The notes beneath the pieces were generated by a model that saw nothing but the letters and a program-made list of their open reading frames with translations, ran no database searches and was not told the DNA's origin. Of a DNA stretch of 64,000 bases, positions 53,767 through 64,000 are shown one piece after another. The translations under genes and the position numbers were made by a program. Numbering within the stretch: the stretch's first letter is position 1; the number at the start of each line of letters is the position of its first letter. This DNA comes from Adiantum capillus-veneris (Eukaryota; Streptophyta; Polypodiopsida; Polypodiales; Pteridaceae), in NCBI GenBank assembly GCA_014529385.2, contig CM043971.1, forward strand, positions 61,414,209 to 61,478,208, in the 5' to 3' direction.

Positions 53767-53778
53767 TGGTATCCGAGC
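53767..53778 (+). other. Copia primer binding site (initiator Met tRNA type)
   Basis: TGGTATCCGAGC, one change from TGGTATCAGAGC, preceded by CA and a C spacer. Confidence 0.6.
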
Positions 53779-54555
53779 TATTTTTTGGGAGGAGGCTAAA
53801 AGCGGCTTGCATGTGTGTGCGATGCCCTGCTTCTCCCCCACGTTCCGCAGACAACGACGTCTCGACTGTGCAGTAAAAAGAAGACAAGTGCATGTTTTCG
53901 TGCGAACAATGCGTGGACAAACAGTGAGAGCCGACCACGGCCACCCCATCTACACCCTCCACAGCGCATGACTAAGGCGGACGACCAAGGCAAACTCGAC
54001 CGGCAACTCAACGGCACCGAGTCACCGAAGGCTTTCGTTGGCGCTGTTGGCTGCGCGACCCGCTTAACCCTTGCATGAAGGAGGGTTGAACCCACCCCCA
54101 TGAGGGTAAGGGGACAACACTTTACTATCAAGCTATTGGCCCTTGTTGTGTATTGCTATCAAATGGAGTATTAAGAATCAGCCTACGATTGCTCTTTCAA
54201 GTACAAATGCATAGTACAAGGGTGTTGTGCTGCTAGCATGTGAGGTAGAATGGCTTGGATTGCTACCTAATAGTTTAATTGGAGTACAGGTACAGAGGCC
54301 ATTTGTCATCTATTGTGACAACCTTAGCAGCATAAAATTGAAACAAAACCTAATGTTCCATGCCATGACAAAGAACATTGAGGTGCAATACAACTTCATT
54401 AGAGAGAAGGTCTTGGTAAGCGACATAGACCTTGAGTACGTGGCAATGGATGAGCATGTTGTAGGTATTTTCACAAAGGCCCTTGGAGCGCAGAAGCTAC
54501 AAAAAGTTTGAGCGATTCTTGGGATACAAGAGATGGCATTGAGATTAAGGAGGAG
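53779..54555 (+). pseudogene. Internally deleted copia element: leader, gag start and RNase H end
   Basis: After the PBS a short gag-like start (TKADDQGKLDRQL, about 53975-54010) is followed within 200 bp by the C-terminal RNase H of a copia pol: PTIALSST, ACEVEWLGLLPNSLIG, VIYCDNLSSIKLKQN, VQYNFIREKVLVSDIDLEYV and GIFTKALGAQKL, stop at 54511. AAGGAGGAG then serves as PPT before TGTTAAGATG at 54556. Almost all of gag-pol is missing, so this is a deletion derivative that could only have moved with help from a full element. Confidence 0.7.
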
Positions 54556-54900
54556 TGTTAAGATGTCAAGCTCAACATGTATGACTCTTGGATGAATACC
54601 ATCAACAATCATCATCACTTGCATGCCTTGGTGGATACACATATCTTTGCTAGTGATACTATAGTTCTGCTACACTGAGATGGTCTACCTCTGGAGTGAT
54701 GGCACACTTATCTACTCACCTCACTCATTAGCGGTTTACACTAGACTGTTCCCTTTTATGTTGTATTTTCCCTTATGTTTCGTAGACCTATTAATTAGGC
54801 ATGCTTATATAGTCAAAGAGAAGAACAAGGTGGATCTATGGATGCTCACAAGTCTATATGGCAGGGCAATAAAGTAGGTATGAAAGTTAAGGGCACACAC
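54556..54900 (+). repeat. Probable copia 3' LTR (end not defined)
   Basis: Begins TGTTAAGATGTCAAGC immediately after a purine tract and a copia RNase H stop. A matching 5' copy was not found by eye, so the right end is arbitrary. Confidence 0.45.
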
Positions 54901-55027
54901 ATGGATGCACGTGTGCATGTTTTTTGGGGTTATTTGGGCCAAGGTTCTCTACAATAGGGCCTTTCAAACGTACTTGGTCAGATTTTTCAAACTATAGAGT
55001 TGGAAGTGCAATTGGTGGCTCTCAAAG

Positions 55028-55069
55028 TGCTCTATACACTAGTCTAGGTGCTCTATACACTAGTCTAGG
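55028..55069. repeat. Perfect 21-bp tandem duplication
   Basis: TGCTCTATACACTAGTCTAG plus G, twice in a row. Confidence 0.95.
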
Positions 55070-55599
55070 TGGCTTGTTAATTGGAGGTATATAGCTCAAG
55101 AGATTGCCAGTAGAATCCATGGATGATTTGTAGTTTGTCATCATGTTGGATAGGTGCAAAGGGATGATCAAAGTGTGTGTGAGTTGATAGATGTGAAGTG
55201 CTCAACATATGGAGTGTGTAGGTCTTTTCAAGTCAATAATCGGAGTCTAATGGCCAAGATATGGGCAATTGAAGTTTTGTTGGGGGGTCATCTATTCCAC
55301 TTTGGTCACCTTGGTAGGCATGATATTAGTTGTTTTCTCAAGATCATTGGCATTCATACCGGAAATGTGAGTCTTATGGAGTTAGCCAAAGTGACCTCTC
55401 CTCAGTCAAGGTCTTGAGTCCAAAGAGATGCCCGACTAAAGGTGGTAGTTTGTAGTGCTAATGGGTGATCAAACAATTTTTGGAATTTTTGGGCCCTTCG
55501 TTAGAGGTCATGATAAAATCAAAATGCTGAGGAAATGTTGAGAGTCGTAGCCCAGAGCCAAGGTGTTATGAGTGCGTATAGAGCTAGAAGAGAGCAAGA
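55070..55599. other. Unassigned sequence
   Basis: An 87-codon frame at 55154 (CSTYGVCRSFQVNNRSLMAK) shows no known domain. Confidence 0.35.
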
Positions 55600-55832
55600 G
55601 GAGGTGCTCACAATGTACAAGAACTTGGACTTGATGATGAGCTTAATATTGATTGTAAGACTTAATACTTTATTAAGAGAGCTATATACAAGACTTGGAC
55701 TACACGACTTGAGTACAAGACAAGTCTTGATTGCAAGGACAAGACTTGAGCAGAAGACCAGAAGAGAGATTTCCTCATAGGAGCCTCACAATTGGTGCTG
55801 GCAAGACTGAGGGGCTTGTGCCCCAAGACCCC

Positions 55833-55840
55833 TATTTATA
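55833..55840 (-). promoter_or_regulatory. TATA box just downstream of the HSE array
   Basis: Minus strand TATAAATA in AGTATAAATAGGGG, about 22 bp from the nearest edge of the array. Confidence 0.6.
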
Positions 55841-55861
55841 CTAGTTCTTGAGGAGGATACT

Positions 55862-56056
55862 TGAGGAGGTTAGAGATTTCTAGGTTCTTCTTGAGGAGCT
55901 TAGGATCCTCTAGAACCTTCTGGTTTCTTCTTCAACTTTCTAAATATTTCCAAAAACTTCTAGATTCTTTCAGAATCTTCTCCAAGCTTCTAGAAACTTC
56001 TAGAATCTCCTTGATACTTTTAGAACCATCTAGAATCTTCTAGATCCTTCTAGAGA
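55862..56056 (-). promoter_or_regulatory. Array of heat-shock-element-like motifs
   Basis: A perfect four-pentamer element TTCTAGAAACTTCTAGAA lies at 55988-56005, with many partial ones around it (TTCTAGATTCTTTCAGAATC, TAGAATCTTCTAGA). Direct placement before the TATA box on the sense strand of the LTR is what a heat-factor-driven promoter would look like. Confidence 0.65.
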
Positions 56057-56137
56057 CTTATAGTGATGATGTAGGTGATGACATAGGGAAATGATGCAGG
56101 CAATGACTAACTCTCAAGCATCCTTGACATTACCCCC

Positions 56138-56600
56138 TCCTCTAGCGACGAGCTCCATGAGAAGTGATGGTGTTCCTTGAATGGGGCTTCCATGAATATT
56201 GTTGATGGAACTCTCAAACTTTGAGAGATGCATGCTGAAGATTGTGTGCTAGTTCCTATGTTTGTTCACTGACATCATAGCCTTTCCAATGCATACTGTA
56301 GCCTGCCATGCAAAACTGAAGAATCTAGGACTTTCTCAACCTCATATTCCTCATGTCCTTGAATCTCAACCTGAGGAGGTGGTTGTAAGGCTCTTCCTAG
56401 GATTTTAGATGTGTGACAAGGTTCTAGGATTGAGACATGAAAGACCGGATGGAATTTCATGGATGAGGGCAATTGGAGTCGATAGCTGACTGGATTGACT
56501 TGATGGATAATTTCAAACAGGCCAAGCCTTTGATAATTGAGATTTTGACAGGGACAAAATGAACATTAGGCAAATTTCTGTGTTGACAGATAAGAGAAAA
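56138..56600 (-). pseudogene. Chromovirus integrase C-terminus and chromodomain
   Basis: Minus frame: VSYRLQLPSSMKFHPVFHVS, ILEPCHTSK, VEIQGHEEYEVEKVLDS, then after a frame change a WKGYD-like and NLQHASLKV-EFHQQY tail. This is the integrase C-terminal GPY-like region plus chromodomain of chromoviruses, which steers integration to marked chromatin. It ends directly before the PPT and LTR. Stops and frame changes show decay. The upstream polyprotein is absent: from about 56600 another plus-strand remnant begins. Confidence 0.75.
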
Positions 56601-57912
56601 TCCCGCAATTTCCTCGATCAAAGGTATAGACAAAGTGTATAAAGCACTGGAGAAAAAGAATAAAGATCTCGAGTTAGAGCTAAAGCTAGAGAACTCACAA
56701 TGTAAAGACCTTGCATTAATGCGGGTACAAAGAGAAGAAGAGCTGCTCAAGGAGATGGTAGAGCTCAAGAGAGTTAACCAGCTACTCCAAGATGGACAGC
56801 AAGAGATGCAAGAAGAAGCAGGTACGTCAGAACAACCCCACATTGATATTCCACTCAATCTCTTTTGCTATGGAAACATAGCCGACATAAGGGCTAGGTC
56901 GAGAAGAAGAATTTCAAGTACCAATAACATATGCCGATCAAGTTCCAATGGTCTAGTTGTCAAAAGCTGAAGAAGATGCACTTAAGGAGTAGGTTGCCCA
57001 GGAGACGGATGAGCAGTGGAAAGCAACAATGGATTGGAAGTTGAGATTTCTTTATTCTGTCAATGTTTCTCAACTCACTCCCAACCAAATCAATCTACAA
57101 TGGAATCATCAATCACTACCATATCCCTTGATCAAGGCAGAGCTCCTACAGGTCAAGGAACGACTATATAAAGACATGCAAGCAGATGGCGCAGATGAAG
57201 TCCACCCCACATGAAGAAAGACTTGGGTAAACAAGAATCCTAGATACTTGATTTTGTTCACAAGAGCACTTGCAGCACTTCAAAAGGACCCAACTTTTTT
57301 TCATGTACCAAGAGTAAGGACGTGGCAATCATATGAGGCAATGACAAAGAAGCAGCCTACATGGATGAATTATCCGAGATTGGTAGCTCCAAAAAAGGGA
57401 ACACCGATAGAGGAATACATGGTGAAAACCCTAACGGGTGCCATAACATTCTTCAAAAGTCTCCCTAATCTCTCATGTGCTATGCTCTACAAAATTTTCC
57501 AAATGCTGCGCTCATTGAAGCCTTTCATGAGCCAGAGAAATTAGGAGCATCGTGGATGTCTTTCCTTGAGCGAAATAAGGGTCTATGCTACGACCTAAGC
57601 GGACAACCTTCCGAAGAAGTCCTCTATGGCTTCTACGCCCGCTGCATGTTCTTGCCATCTCATAATATGTTGGCATTTGAGGAAGCGTTCTACATAGGGT
57701 TTTTCACTTGGCGAACGAAGATTTTTGGGCCAATGATTAGCAACCTAACTTCCAGATTTGTAGGCTACTCCGCCGTTGAGCTAAAGAACAGAGTCACTAT
57801 GCAATTTTTGCAGGTTCCAGGTAAAGAAATAAAGATCAAATATGAAAAAGCTTTACATGCACTTAAAGACCACCTTGCTGGCCGTCAAGCCGAAGATTAT
57901 TTCAGTCCGTAA
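56601..57912 (+). pseudogene. Unidentified multi-frame coding remnant, possible structural protein
   Basis: Four successive plus-strand frames: 56635-56970 (strong coiled coil, EKKNKDLELELKLE), 57029-57214, 57248-57544 (TRALAALQKDPTFFHVPRVR, YPRLVAPKKGTPIEEYM) and 57475-57912 (FHEPEKLGASWMSFLERNKG, EEVLYGFYARCMFLPSHNML). The last two overlap in a way that implies a 1- or 2-bp indel near 57480. No pol motifs were seen. A purine tract and an LTR-like block follow at once, so this may be the only protein (gag-like) of a non-autonomous LTR element. Family not recognised. Confidence 0.45.
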
Positions 57913-57935
57913 AGCTGTGTCAAGGGACGACACAG

Positions 57936-57950
57936 GCGAGGAGGGGGAAA
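57936..57950 (+). other. Polypurine tract candidate
   Basis: GCGAGGAGGGGGAAA 23 bp after the stop codon of the unidentified ORF. Confidence 0.55.
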
Positions 57951-58330
57951 TATTAGTAGTAAGCTTACTCAGATACCATTTTTCGGAGCTCTCATTGTAA
58001 AAACATTCATTATTTTGATGAATTGGGAATATTTTAGCTCCTATTTTCTGGATAAACTTTGCAATTGATGAGCTCGGGCTACAAGCTTCCAGATTGTATC
58101 AACCTGTCTTTACCTATTTTTAGTTAGAGCTCCAAGATTATTAGTTTTGACCACCAAAAACCTTGGCTAAGATATAAAAGCCAGTTTTTGTAATTTATTC
58201 TTAAGTTTGGGATAATGAAATACACAGTGTGAGCTAACGATACTAGCTTCTCTCCTTCTCGCACTTCCTACTCCCTCCCTGATTGTCACATTGTAGTCGG
58301 GCCTATCGTGTTGCAACTGTAGGTAAGAGC
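57951..58330 (+). repeat. Candidate 3' LTR
   Basis: Follows the purine tract (TATTAGTAGTAAGC; the usual TG would be TA here). Contains a TATAAAA box (about 58164-58170) and a possible AATGAAA polyadenylation word (about 58214). No 5' partner lies in the window. Confidence 0.4.
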
Positions 58331-59059
58331 TCTACGCATTGACGTAACCATTTCATAATATTTCATAGCTTTTGGCATCGCTGACCCATGGCCTAATTTC
58401 ATCATAAGTAGGAATTTACACTTCAAAATAAAAAACTAAGCATAGGCGGGGTATTGGGGAATCATTGCTAAGCATCTAGATACATTCTGGGTCGAAAATG
58501 ACTAGGTCAAAAGTCCATTGTTGTTCATAATCGCAATTTTTTCACTTGACCTAAAGTGAGATTTGAGACCATAAGCATGTGTACTTAGGTTTTATAAACA
58601 TTTCTTAGAAGTTTCATAACGTTTGTTGTTTGATGTTGTTACGGATATGATTTGTTTGTCGATGAGCGATTAGCTTTTTGGTGATTTCAGTCATTTGAGT
58701 GTAGCTTGAGTTAGAAGCAAGTTGTTTGTTGTTTTCCAAGAGATTGACAACCTCTTGTAGCCTCTATGCACTATTCGAGACAGCTTCATCCCATGGATTG
58801 ACAATTATATTCGTGGTTCGCGCTGTGTCTGCAAACAATAAGATAGGAGTGAGGTTAGACATCCGTCTCACAGGAGTACTGGAGAATCAAGTACAAACTC
58901 CAAAAGAATTGAGAGCAGTTTGGTTCTCCTGTTGGATCCTCTTTCTAGTAATTTGAACCAGCAGCAGCAGCTGAAAGGTTTTTTGGAGAGCAGTTGTGTG
59001 TTCTCCTACTGATGTTTGGGTTTGGGGTGGTCCTTTACTGTTGGTACACTTATCTTCAA
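58331..59059. other. Unassigned sequence
   Basis: A 76-codon frame at 58726 is unsupported. No other feature. Confidence 0.35.
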
Positions 59060-61012
59060 TGATGTCCTACACCCTTTGATCCAAGACACCTTTGGCAATA
59101 TGCATCTGAAGCAAGAGTTCTTTTAGCTGAATCCTGACCTCCTTCATACATCTGTATGTAGGTCTGTTTCCTAGTAGAAAATCTAGTGCGATAGCTCTAG
59201 AGTGGCGATCTGCAATAGACTGTCTCTGCCAATGTGAATTGATTTTCATATCATCAAAAGTCAATGTCCAGTCAAGTACCCTTTCCAGTAGGTGAATACT
59301 GCTGGGATGAGCAGGTAGGTGACACAGCTCTTGATCATCAGAAGCCACCAACTTCCAGTGTTTGAACCATCTCCTTGGCTCCTACGTACAGCTTTTGGAA
59401 CCTACTGGGCTTGCTGGTCCTAATCAATACCTAAATTGCCTTTGTTGGGTCCACTACCCCTAGTTGCAAGCTGATGCTCCAGATCCAGAGCCTAAGGATG
59501 GGGAAGGAGGAGAATCATCATCATCATCTGGCTTGTCATCCCCTTCCTCGTCATGATCTTCTTCCTACTCAGACTCATCTTCAATATCAACTTGCTTACT
59601 GATATGATCTGTAATGCCCTGATTTACCAAGGCTCTATTAGATTTAGTGACCTTATCTTACAGATCACTCTGAATAGACTCAATGAGTGCCTTCAAATCA
59701 TCCATATTCAAGGTTACATTTCATTATGGATTCAGGATATCATCAAGGTTACTGTATATGTATCTCTCTGCAAGGGAATCCTTTAACACAGTGTGGGTGG
59801 TTAGCACTTCTTTGAAATCTGCACGCTTCATACATAACAAATTATGAAATCTGTCAGCATCTCTCAAAGAAGCTTCCTTCTCTTCATTTAGTGCTGATTT
59901 TTGGTTTCTAGTTTCAGCATCTTTGTCTGCAGCTCATTAATTGTTTGAGTTGACTGATTCTTAGCAATAGACTATTCAGTCATTTCTTTGTGAAGTTTCT
60001 GAATCTAATTTTGGGTGCTTCCCAATTCTTCTTTCAGCCTAGCCACTTCTTCACTGGAAATCGACACATCCATCATCTTTCCTAAGGAATGGACAATAGT
60101 GTTCCATGATCGCCGAGCAGCCATCAACTAATGTAGTTGAATCCGATTTAGCTGGCTCATAATCCATGGCTGGAGCCATTTATGGTAATGTTGTAAATTT
60201 TGGTTTTTGAAGTACTTATCTTCCTTTGAGAGGGTTATTCTGAACTGTTGCAACCGATCCTTCTTGACCACTGATAAAGCCAGTGCACCGAAAGGAGAGC
60301 TAGTGATCGGGCTGGCAAATGCTTTTTCCTTTCCTTTGCCAGTAATAGCTACCACCTGTTTAGTGCTTGTTATCCGTTCAATTGTTGCCTCTTGCTGCCC
60401 TTTTTCAATGCTGACTATTGTTTGAGTCTACTCTTTGGGCCGCTTGCTGAAGTCTGGCCTTCATAAGATTTTTCAATGGGACAGGGGCTAGACCTGACTC
60501 TCATGTTTCTTCAGTAGAGCCGTACTCTTTTCTAACACAATCTTGGGTTTGTTTGAGCTATTGGCTTGAGCCTGTGTGACCTTCCTCTTATGTCCTGTGA
60601 TGGCCAATTGAATACATGGGTCCTCTTCATTTGAAGATAACGCCACATTGTTAGTGAATGGAACATGCTTAGGACTCTAAGCCAGCTTTACCTGGGGAAA
60701 GGCCTTTGGAGCAGTAGCCCAATACAAAAATGCAAGACATACCAAGCTTTGAATAGACTATGACTTCAGCTTAGCAGTTTGATGTAAGACATTACGAGAT
60801 GAACTTTGGCATAGATTGATTTTGGCTTTATCATCCAGCCTTTTTGCGAGCAACATTGCAAACAATTTCTCAGACACATATGTTGGATTGTTTTTCAGAC
60901 TGACAGCTTTTGCAATAAACTTGTAGGCTAAGAAAACATCCAGTACAGCTACTAGAATCCCTTACTCACCAACCAGCCTTCCTTTTCTTTCTAGCTTCTT
61001 CATCTTCCTTAA
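59060..61012 (-). pseudogene. Unidentified degraded coding region
   Basis: Minus-strand frames with protein-like composition follow one another: near 60960-60600 (LDVFLAYKFIAKAVSLKNNP, YVSEKLFAMLLAKRLDDKAK); 60355-60128 (GKGKEKAFASPITSSPFGAL, RITLSKEDKYFKNQN); a K/E/Q-rich coiled-coil part near 60070-59900; an acidic D-run near 59530; and 59351-59067 (HPSSIHLLERVLDWTLTFDD). Many stops break it. It lies downstream, on the same strand, of the gypsy integrase at 62819-64000 with a CACTA-like element between. It could be the 3' ORF of that element or the gag of another. Not identified. Confidence 0.4.
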
Positions 61013-62151
61013 CACTAGAATGGTAACAGGACACTTTTATGTCCTTGGACACTTTTATGTCCTTGGACACTTTTGTGTCCTGTTAAGTGACCATTTTGCT
61101 TGAATCATTTGAAGAGTATGAAAATGAATTTCTAGGTGCTATATATCCACAAAGTTGCCTTATGAGCTGAAAACAACTTAGCATTTTTTTTTTGAGTATC
61201 GATCTCACCATTAACCTTACTCTTGCACAACATTTTTGAACCTAAACAGTGTGAAAAAACGGGTCTTGTTTTTGGCTTTTTTTCAATTTTTGGCAACTAT
61301 ACCACTCTAAACTTCATGTTTGTGAGGTTTAGATGGCTAGAGGTTAGGAATTCATAGTTCTCAACATGTTTTGATGATTGTAGGGAGAGCTAAGTGTTAA
61401 AATTGAAAGTTATGACCAATTTACAAGAATTGCATAATCCTGTTTTTCGACCAAAATTAGCACTTTTATGATTTTTTTGGTGGCTTTCTTGATATCCAAA
61501 TTCAATTTTGATTGTGTAAGTGTAATGTATAACATAAAGCCAATCTTCCTTGAGTTTTGGGGGACCTAATATGCTATATAGCATAGCATATGATGATGGT
61601 TGAGTTTTTTGATTGCTGAAGAATACGATACATTTTAGAGTAGCAAGTATAACTTTCTCAATATTGCTAGTTTCTTAGGCCAATTGTGTGTATTTTGTAG
61701 GTAGTAACCATATCTAATCATAGACTACAAACTTGGCTAGATATTGAGTAGTTTCTATGGGTTTCTAGAGGTCATAATGCTAAACCCAGTTTTTTCATGT
61801 TTGCTGTATTTAGCACTTTATCATTGCCCCCAAGGTTCCAATTGTAAGAGATCCATTATCCTTTTGATAGACTCCATGGCTCCTTTTGAATCCAGCGGCC
61901 CAAAGGGAACTAAGAAAACATGTATATAGTATCTGTATTGAGAGTGACTATAGAAACTTTGATGATAGGTCCGCAGAATGGCAAAAATGCAACTTTTTTG
62001 TACCTATTTTTTTTGCCCAAAAAAAATTAGTGAGGTAAAAGCAACCATATGTTTTGGTCACCAACCCATTGAAGTTAACGGGGCATTTTATCTCATGTCC
62101 TACAAAAATATCCGAGTCTTATTTATATGCAATGAACAGTAAGAAATTGCT
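61013..62151 (+). mobile_element. CACTA-like non-autonomous element, copy b (5' part)
   Basis: Starts CACTAGAATGGTAACAGGAC. Just inside are three direct copies of GGACACTTTTATGTCCTT (61028-61080), each an imperfect palindrome, as expected of subterminal repeats. From 61316 it repeats copy a (51736-52570), including a 61-codon frame that is probably chance. It is truncated at 62151. Together the two copies suggest a full unit of about 1.36 kb with inverted CACTA termini. Confidence 0.7.
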
Positions 62152-62818
62152 TAAGCCTTTAGATTGCCCAACGGTAAGCAATATCTTCATCAGTATCAAA
62201 ACAATGGAGGACCTGTTTAATAATGGATTCATAAAAATCAAACTTCGTAGCTGTACTTCCACATGCAAATTCCATAATTGCAGCAGTGATTCTTTCTGCT
62301 CACATTAAACACGTATCTGTGTATCTTGCTATATGGAATGTGGTAGGGAGGCTTGAATAGAAATAATGATTGATGTAGTCTCAGCCATTGTGTCCTGCAT
62401 CTTCTCAAGACATTTTGTTTTGACCCATACACTGCGATGACTGTGAATCTGTAGAAAAAGAATACTTACTTGTGTATCCTAACCTGTAGTAGCAAGGTGT
62501 ATCAGGTAGTGTCAAACAGGGACAAGCAGAATCTGTCAAGAACGAGGAGGTTTTAGGTTGGATCAAAGAGTTCTCGGAGCTTGGCGATGGCAAGTGCGTG
62601 ACAGCAAGTAGGCATTGTGCATGAGACTTGTGAGGAAGAGTGCCCACATGCCTCACTGTTATACATGTATGCACCATAAAAGCTCCACTACTTACCATTC
62701 CTAGAGTTATGTGTGCCAATAGCGTTTTTCCACACATGCATTGGCCATTTTGCTCCATAATATCCTTAATGATTAACACATTCATTCCAATTGGCCCTTT
62801 TTCCCATAGAAACTGGTA
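62152..62818. other. Unassigned, possibly gypsy 3' region
   Basis: A 126-codon minus frame (62785-62405) lies after the integrase stop but has no recognisable motif. Confidence 0.35.
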
Positions 62819-64000
62819 CTAATTCTGAAACTCCATTGGCTCTGTCATTGGCACTAGTTTATCATACTGAGACTTTACTTGTTCTGATATTGGGTTGACA
62901 TGGAAAAGATTTAGAAGAGCGGGGTCTGACATTTGCTGGTCATCAATACCTAAAATACCAGTATAATCACCTTTGGAGGTCTCCTTGTCATTAGAATAAT
63001 ATAGATTGATCTTGTCCCCATTATAAACACTTGGCAGTAGTAATCCAGATACATCTTTCAGTCTCAGTATGCGATTTGAAAATACCCAATCAACTTCAAA
63101 TGGACCAGACCAAGCTATCTTTAAATTTGGTTTCTCAGGGCCTAGTTTAAACCAATATAGCAAAACTAAGTCACCCTTCTGAAACTCCCTAGCCTTTATC
63201 CTTCTATCATGCCAGTGCTTTTTGTGTTGTTGAACAATCTCCTGTTCTAGCAAGGTTTGTTACTGTAACTCATCCAGCTTCAATAATTTCTCCAGTCCTT
63301 GTTTGAGATTATGATAAGAATCTAATCCATATTCAACTGCCATTCTGAGAGACTAGGAATTACAAATTCAATAGGCACTACAGCTTTAGTACCATCTGAA
63401 AGGTGTCATTCCAGTTATGAATTTATAAGCTATTATGTAGGCCCATAGAGCAGTTTGGAGCTTGATATCCCACTGGTGTGGATCCTTCTGAACAATCTTG
63501 GTCAATATATTCTTGATAGTTTTATTATTGCTCTCTGCTTGACCATTGCACCTGGGATAATACGGAGTCAATTTCTAGTGCTTAACTAAGAGCATCTCCA
63601 TCAAAATTTCCATTATGTCACTAATAAAATGTGTCCCTTGAACCGACACAGTTTCAATGGGGCATCCATAGCGGCAAATAATGTTTTCAAATAGAAAAAT
63701 AGCAATGGACTTGGCAGTATTATTTGGAAGAGCCTTGGTCTCTACCCATTTAGTGACATAACAGGTAGTCATCAAGATGTACCAGTTCTTCCTTGCAGTG
63801 ACCTTCTTGAATGGTCCCATGAAGTCCAAACCCCATTTCATGAACACTCCCATTGGTTATACTGGAGTGAGTGGAGTCATATCAGCGGCGGCTATTGGTG
63901 TGCCCATTCTCTAACATATATCACAAGTCTTGCAAAAACTTAGGACATCCTCTATCAAGGTTTGCCACCATAATCTGGCTTGCAAAATCTTCTTATAAGT
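62819..64000 (-). pseudogene. pol: Ty3/gypsy integrase, cut by the window edge
   Basis: Minus-strand reading from 64000: a finger remnant with LWWQTLIEDVLSFCKTCDIC; the core start WGLDFMGPFKKVTARKNWY; TETVSVQGTHFISD, where the second catalytic Asp of the usual SDQGTHF reads Val; YYPRCNGQAESNNKTIKNIL with the Glu; QWDIKLQTALWAY; then, after frame changes near 63570 and 63380-63255, a C-terminal domain (HWHDRRIKAREFQKGDLVLL, YWFKLGPEKPN, WSGPFEVDWVFSNRILRL) ending at 62819. No chromodomain. It is a different family from elements A and B. Dead by substitution and frameshifts. The 5' part lies beyond the window. Confidence 0.8.

Larger units (their letters stand above)
55600..56129 (-). repeat. 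Chromodomain gypsy 3' LTR with heat-shock-element array
   Basis: On the minus strand it starts TGTCAAGGATGCTTGAGAG (56129) right after a purine tract GAGGAGGGGGTA. It contains TTCTAGAAG repeats (56056-55862), TATAAATA (55840-55833) and, further on, AATAAAG. It is the opposite-strand relative of the LTR at 41240. The 3' limit near 55600 is an estimate. Confidence 0.65.

Overview
This is a eukaryotic plant nuclear window with no intact host gene. It is a graveyard of nested transposons. The lineage evidence is a set of broken PPR repeats near the left edge with wording I associate with fern PPR proteins (for example GLSPDAIT and YVQHGFGKEALGYF), plus Tat, Tork and chromovirus retrotransposons. 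A fern or another large-genome vascular plant is my best guess, but this is inference.

Layout. 1-5 kb: PPR pseudogene pieces on the minus strand, microsatellites, a 68-bp foldback and anonymous AT-rich DNA. 5-6.8 kb plus 17.9-20.6 kb: two halves of an old, decayed Ty3/gypsy element on the minus strand. These are split by element A (6806-17899, minus strand), an 11-kb Ty3/gypsy element of the Tat type with 2.6-kb LTRs and two RNase H domains. 20.6-22.2 kb and 39.18-39.5 kb: a degenerate tandem repeat (about 695 bp) carrying palindromes, split by element B (22204-39175, plus strand). B is a second copy of the same Tat family. B itself carries a Tork/Tnt1-like Ty1/copia element (28895-34525) with a perfect 5-bp target duplication. 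A and B lie as an inverted pair with their 5' LTRs facing each other across 4.3 kb.

39.5-64 kb is older debris: a hAT BED-finger fragment cut by a chromovirus LTR, a gypsy integrase fragment, a long CT array, tandem repeats, a CACTA TNP2-type transposase pseudogene, a diverged LTR fragment of the A/B type, two broken copies of a non-autonomous CACTA-like element, an internally deleted copia element, a chromodomain gypsy 3' end with its LTR, an unidentified coding remnant with a polypurine tract, and a gypsy integrase running off the right edge.

The points I find most unusual are four. (1) Two tandemly duplicated, intact small ORFs sit in the A/B leader. (2) The 5' LTRs of A and B resemble each other more than their own 3' partners, except at the very edges, as expected from gene conversion between inverted arms. 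(3) Two chromovirus-type LTRs carry dense arrays of perfect heat-shock elements upstream of TATA boxes. (4) The palindrome-bearing tandem repeat is the insertion target of element B. All calls come from reading the sequence and the six-frame translations; no database search or computed alignment was run.
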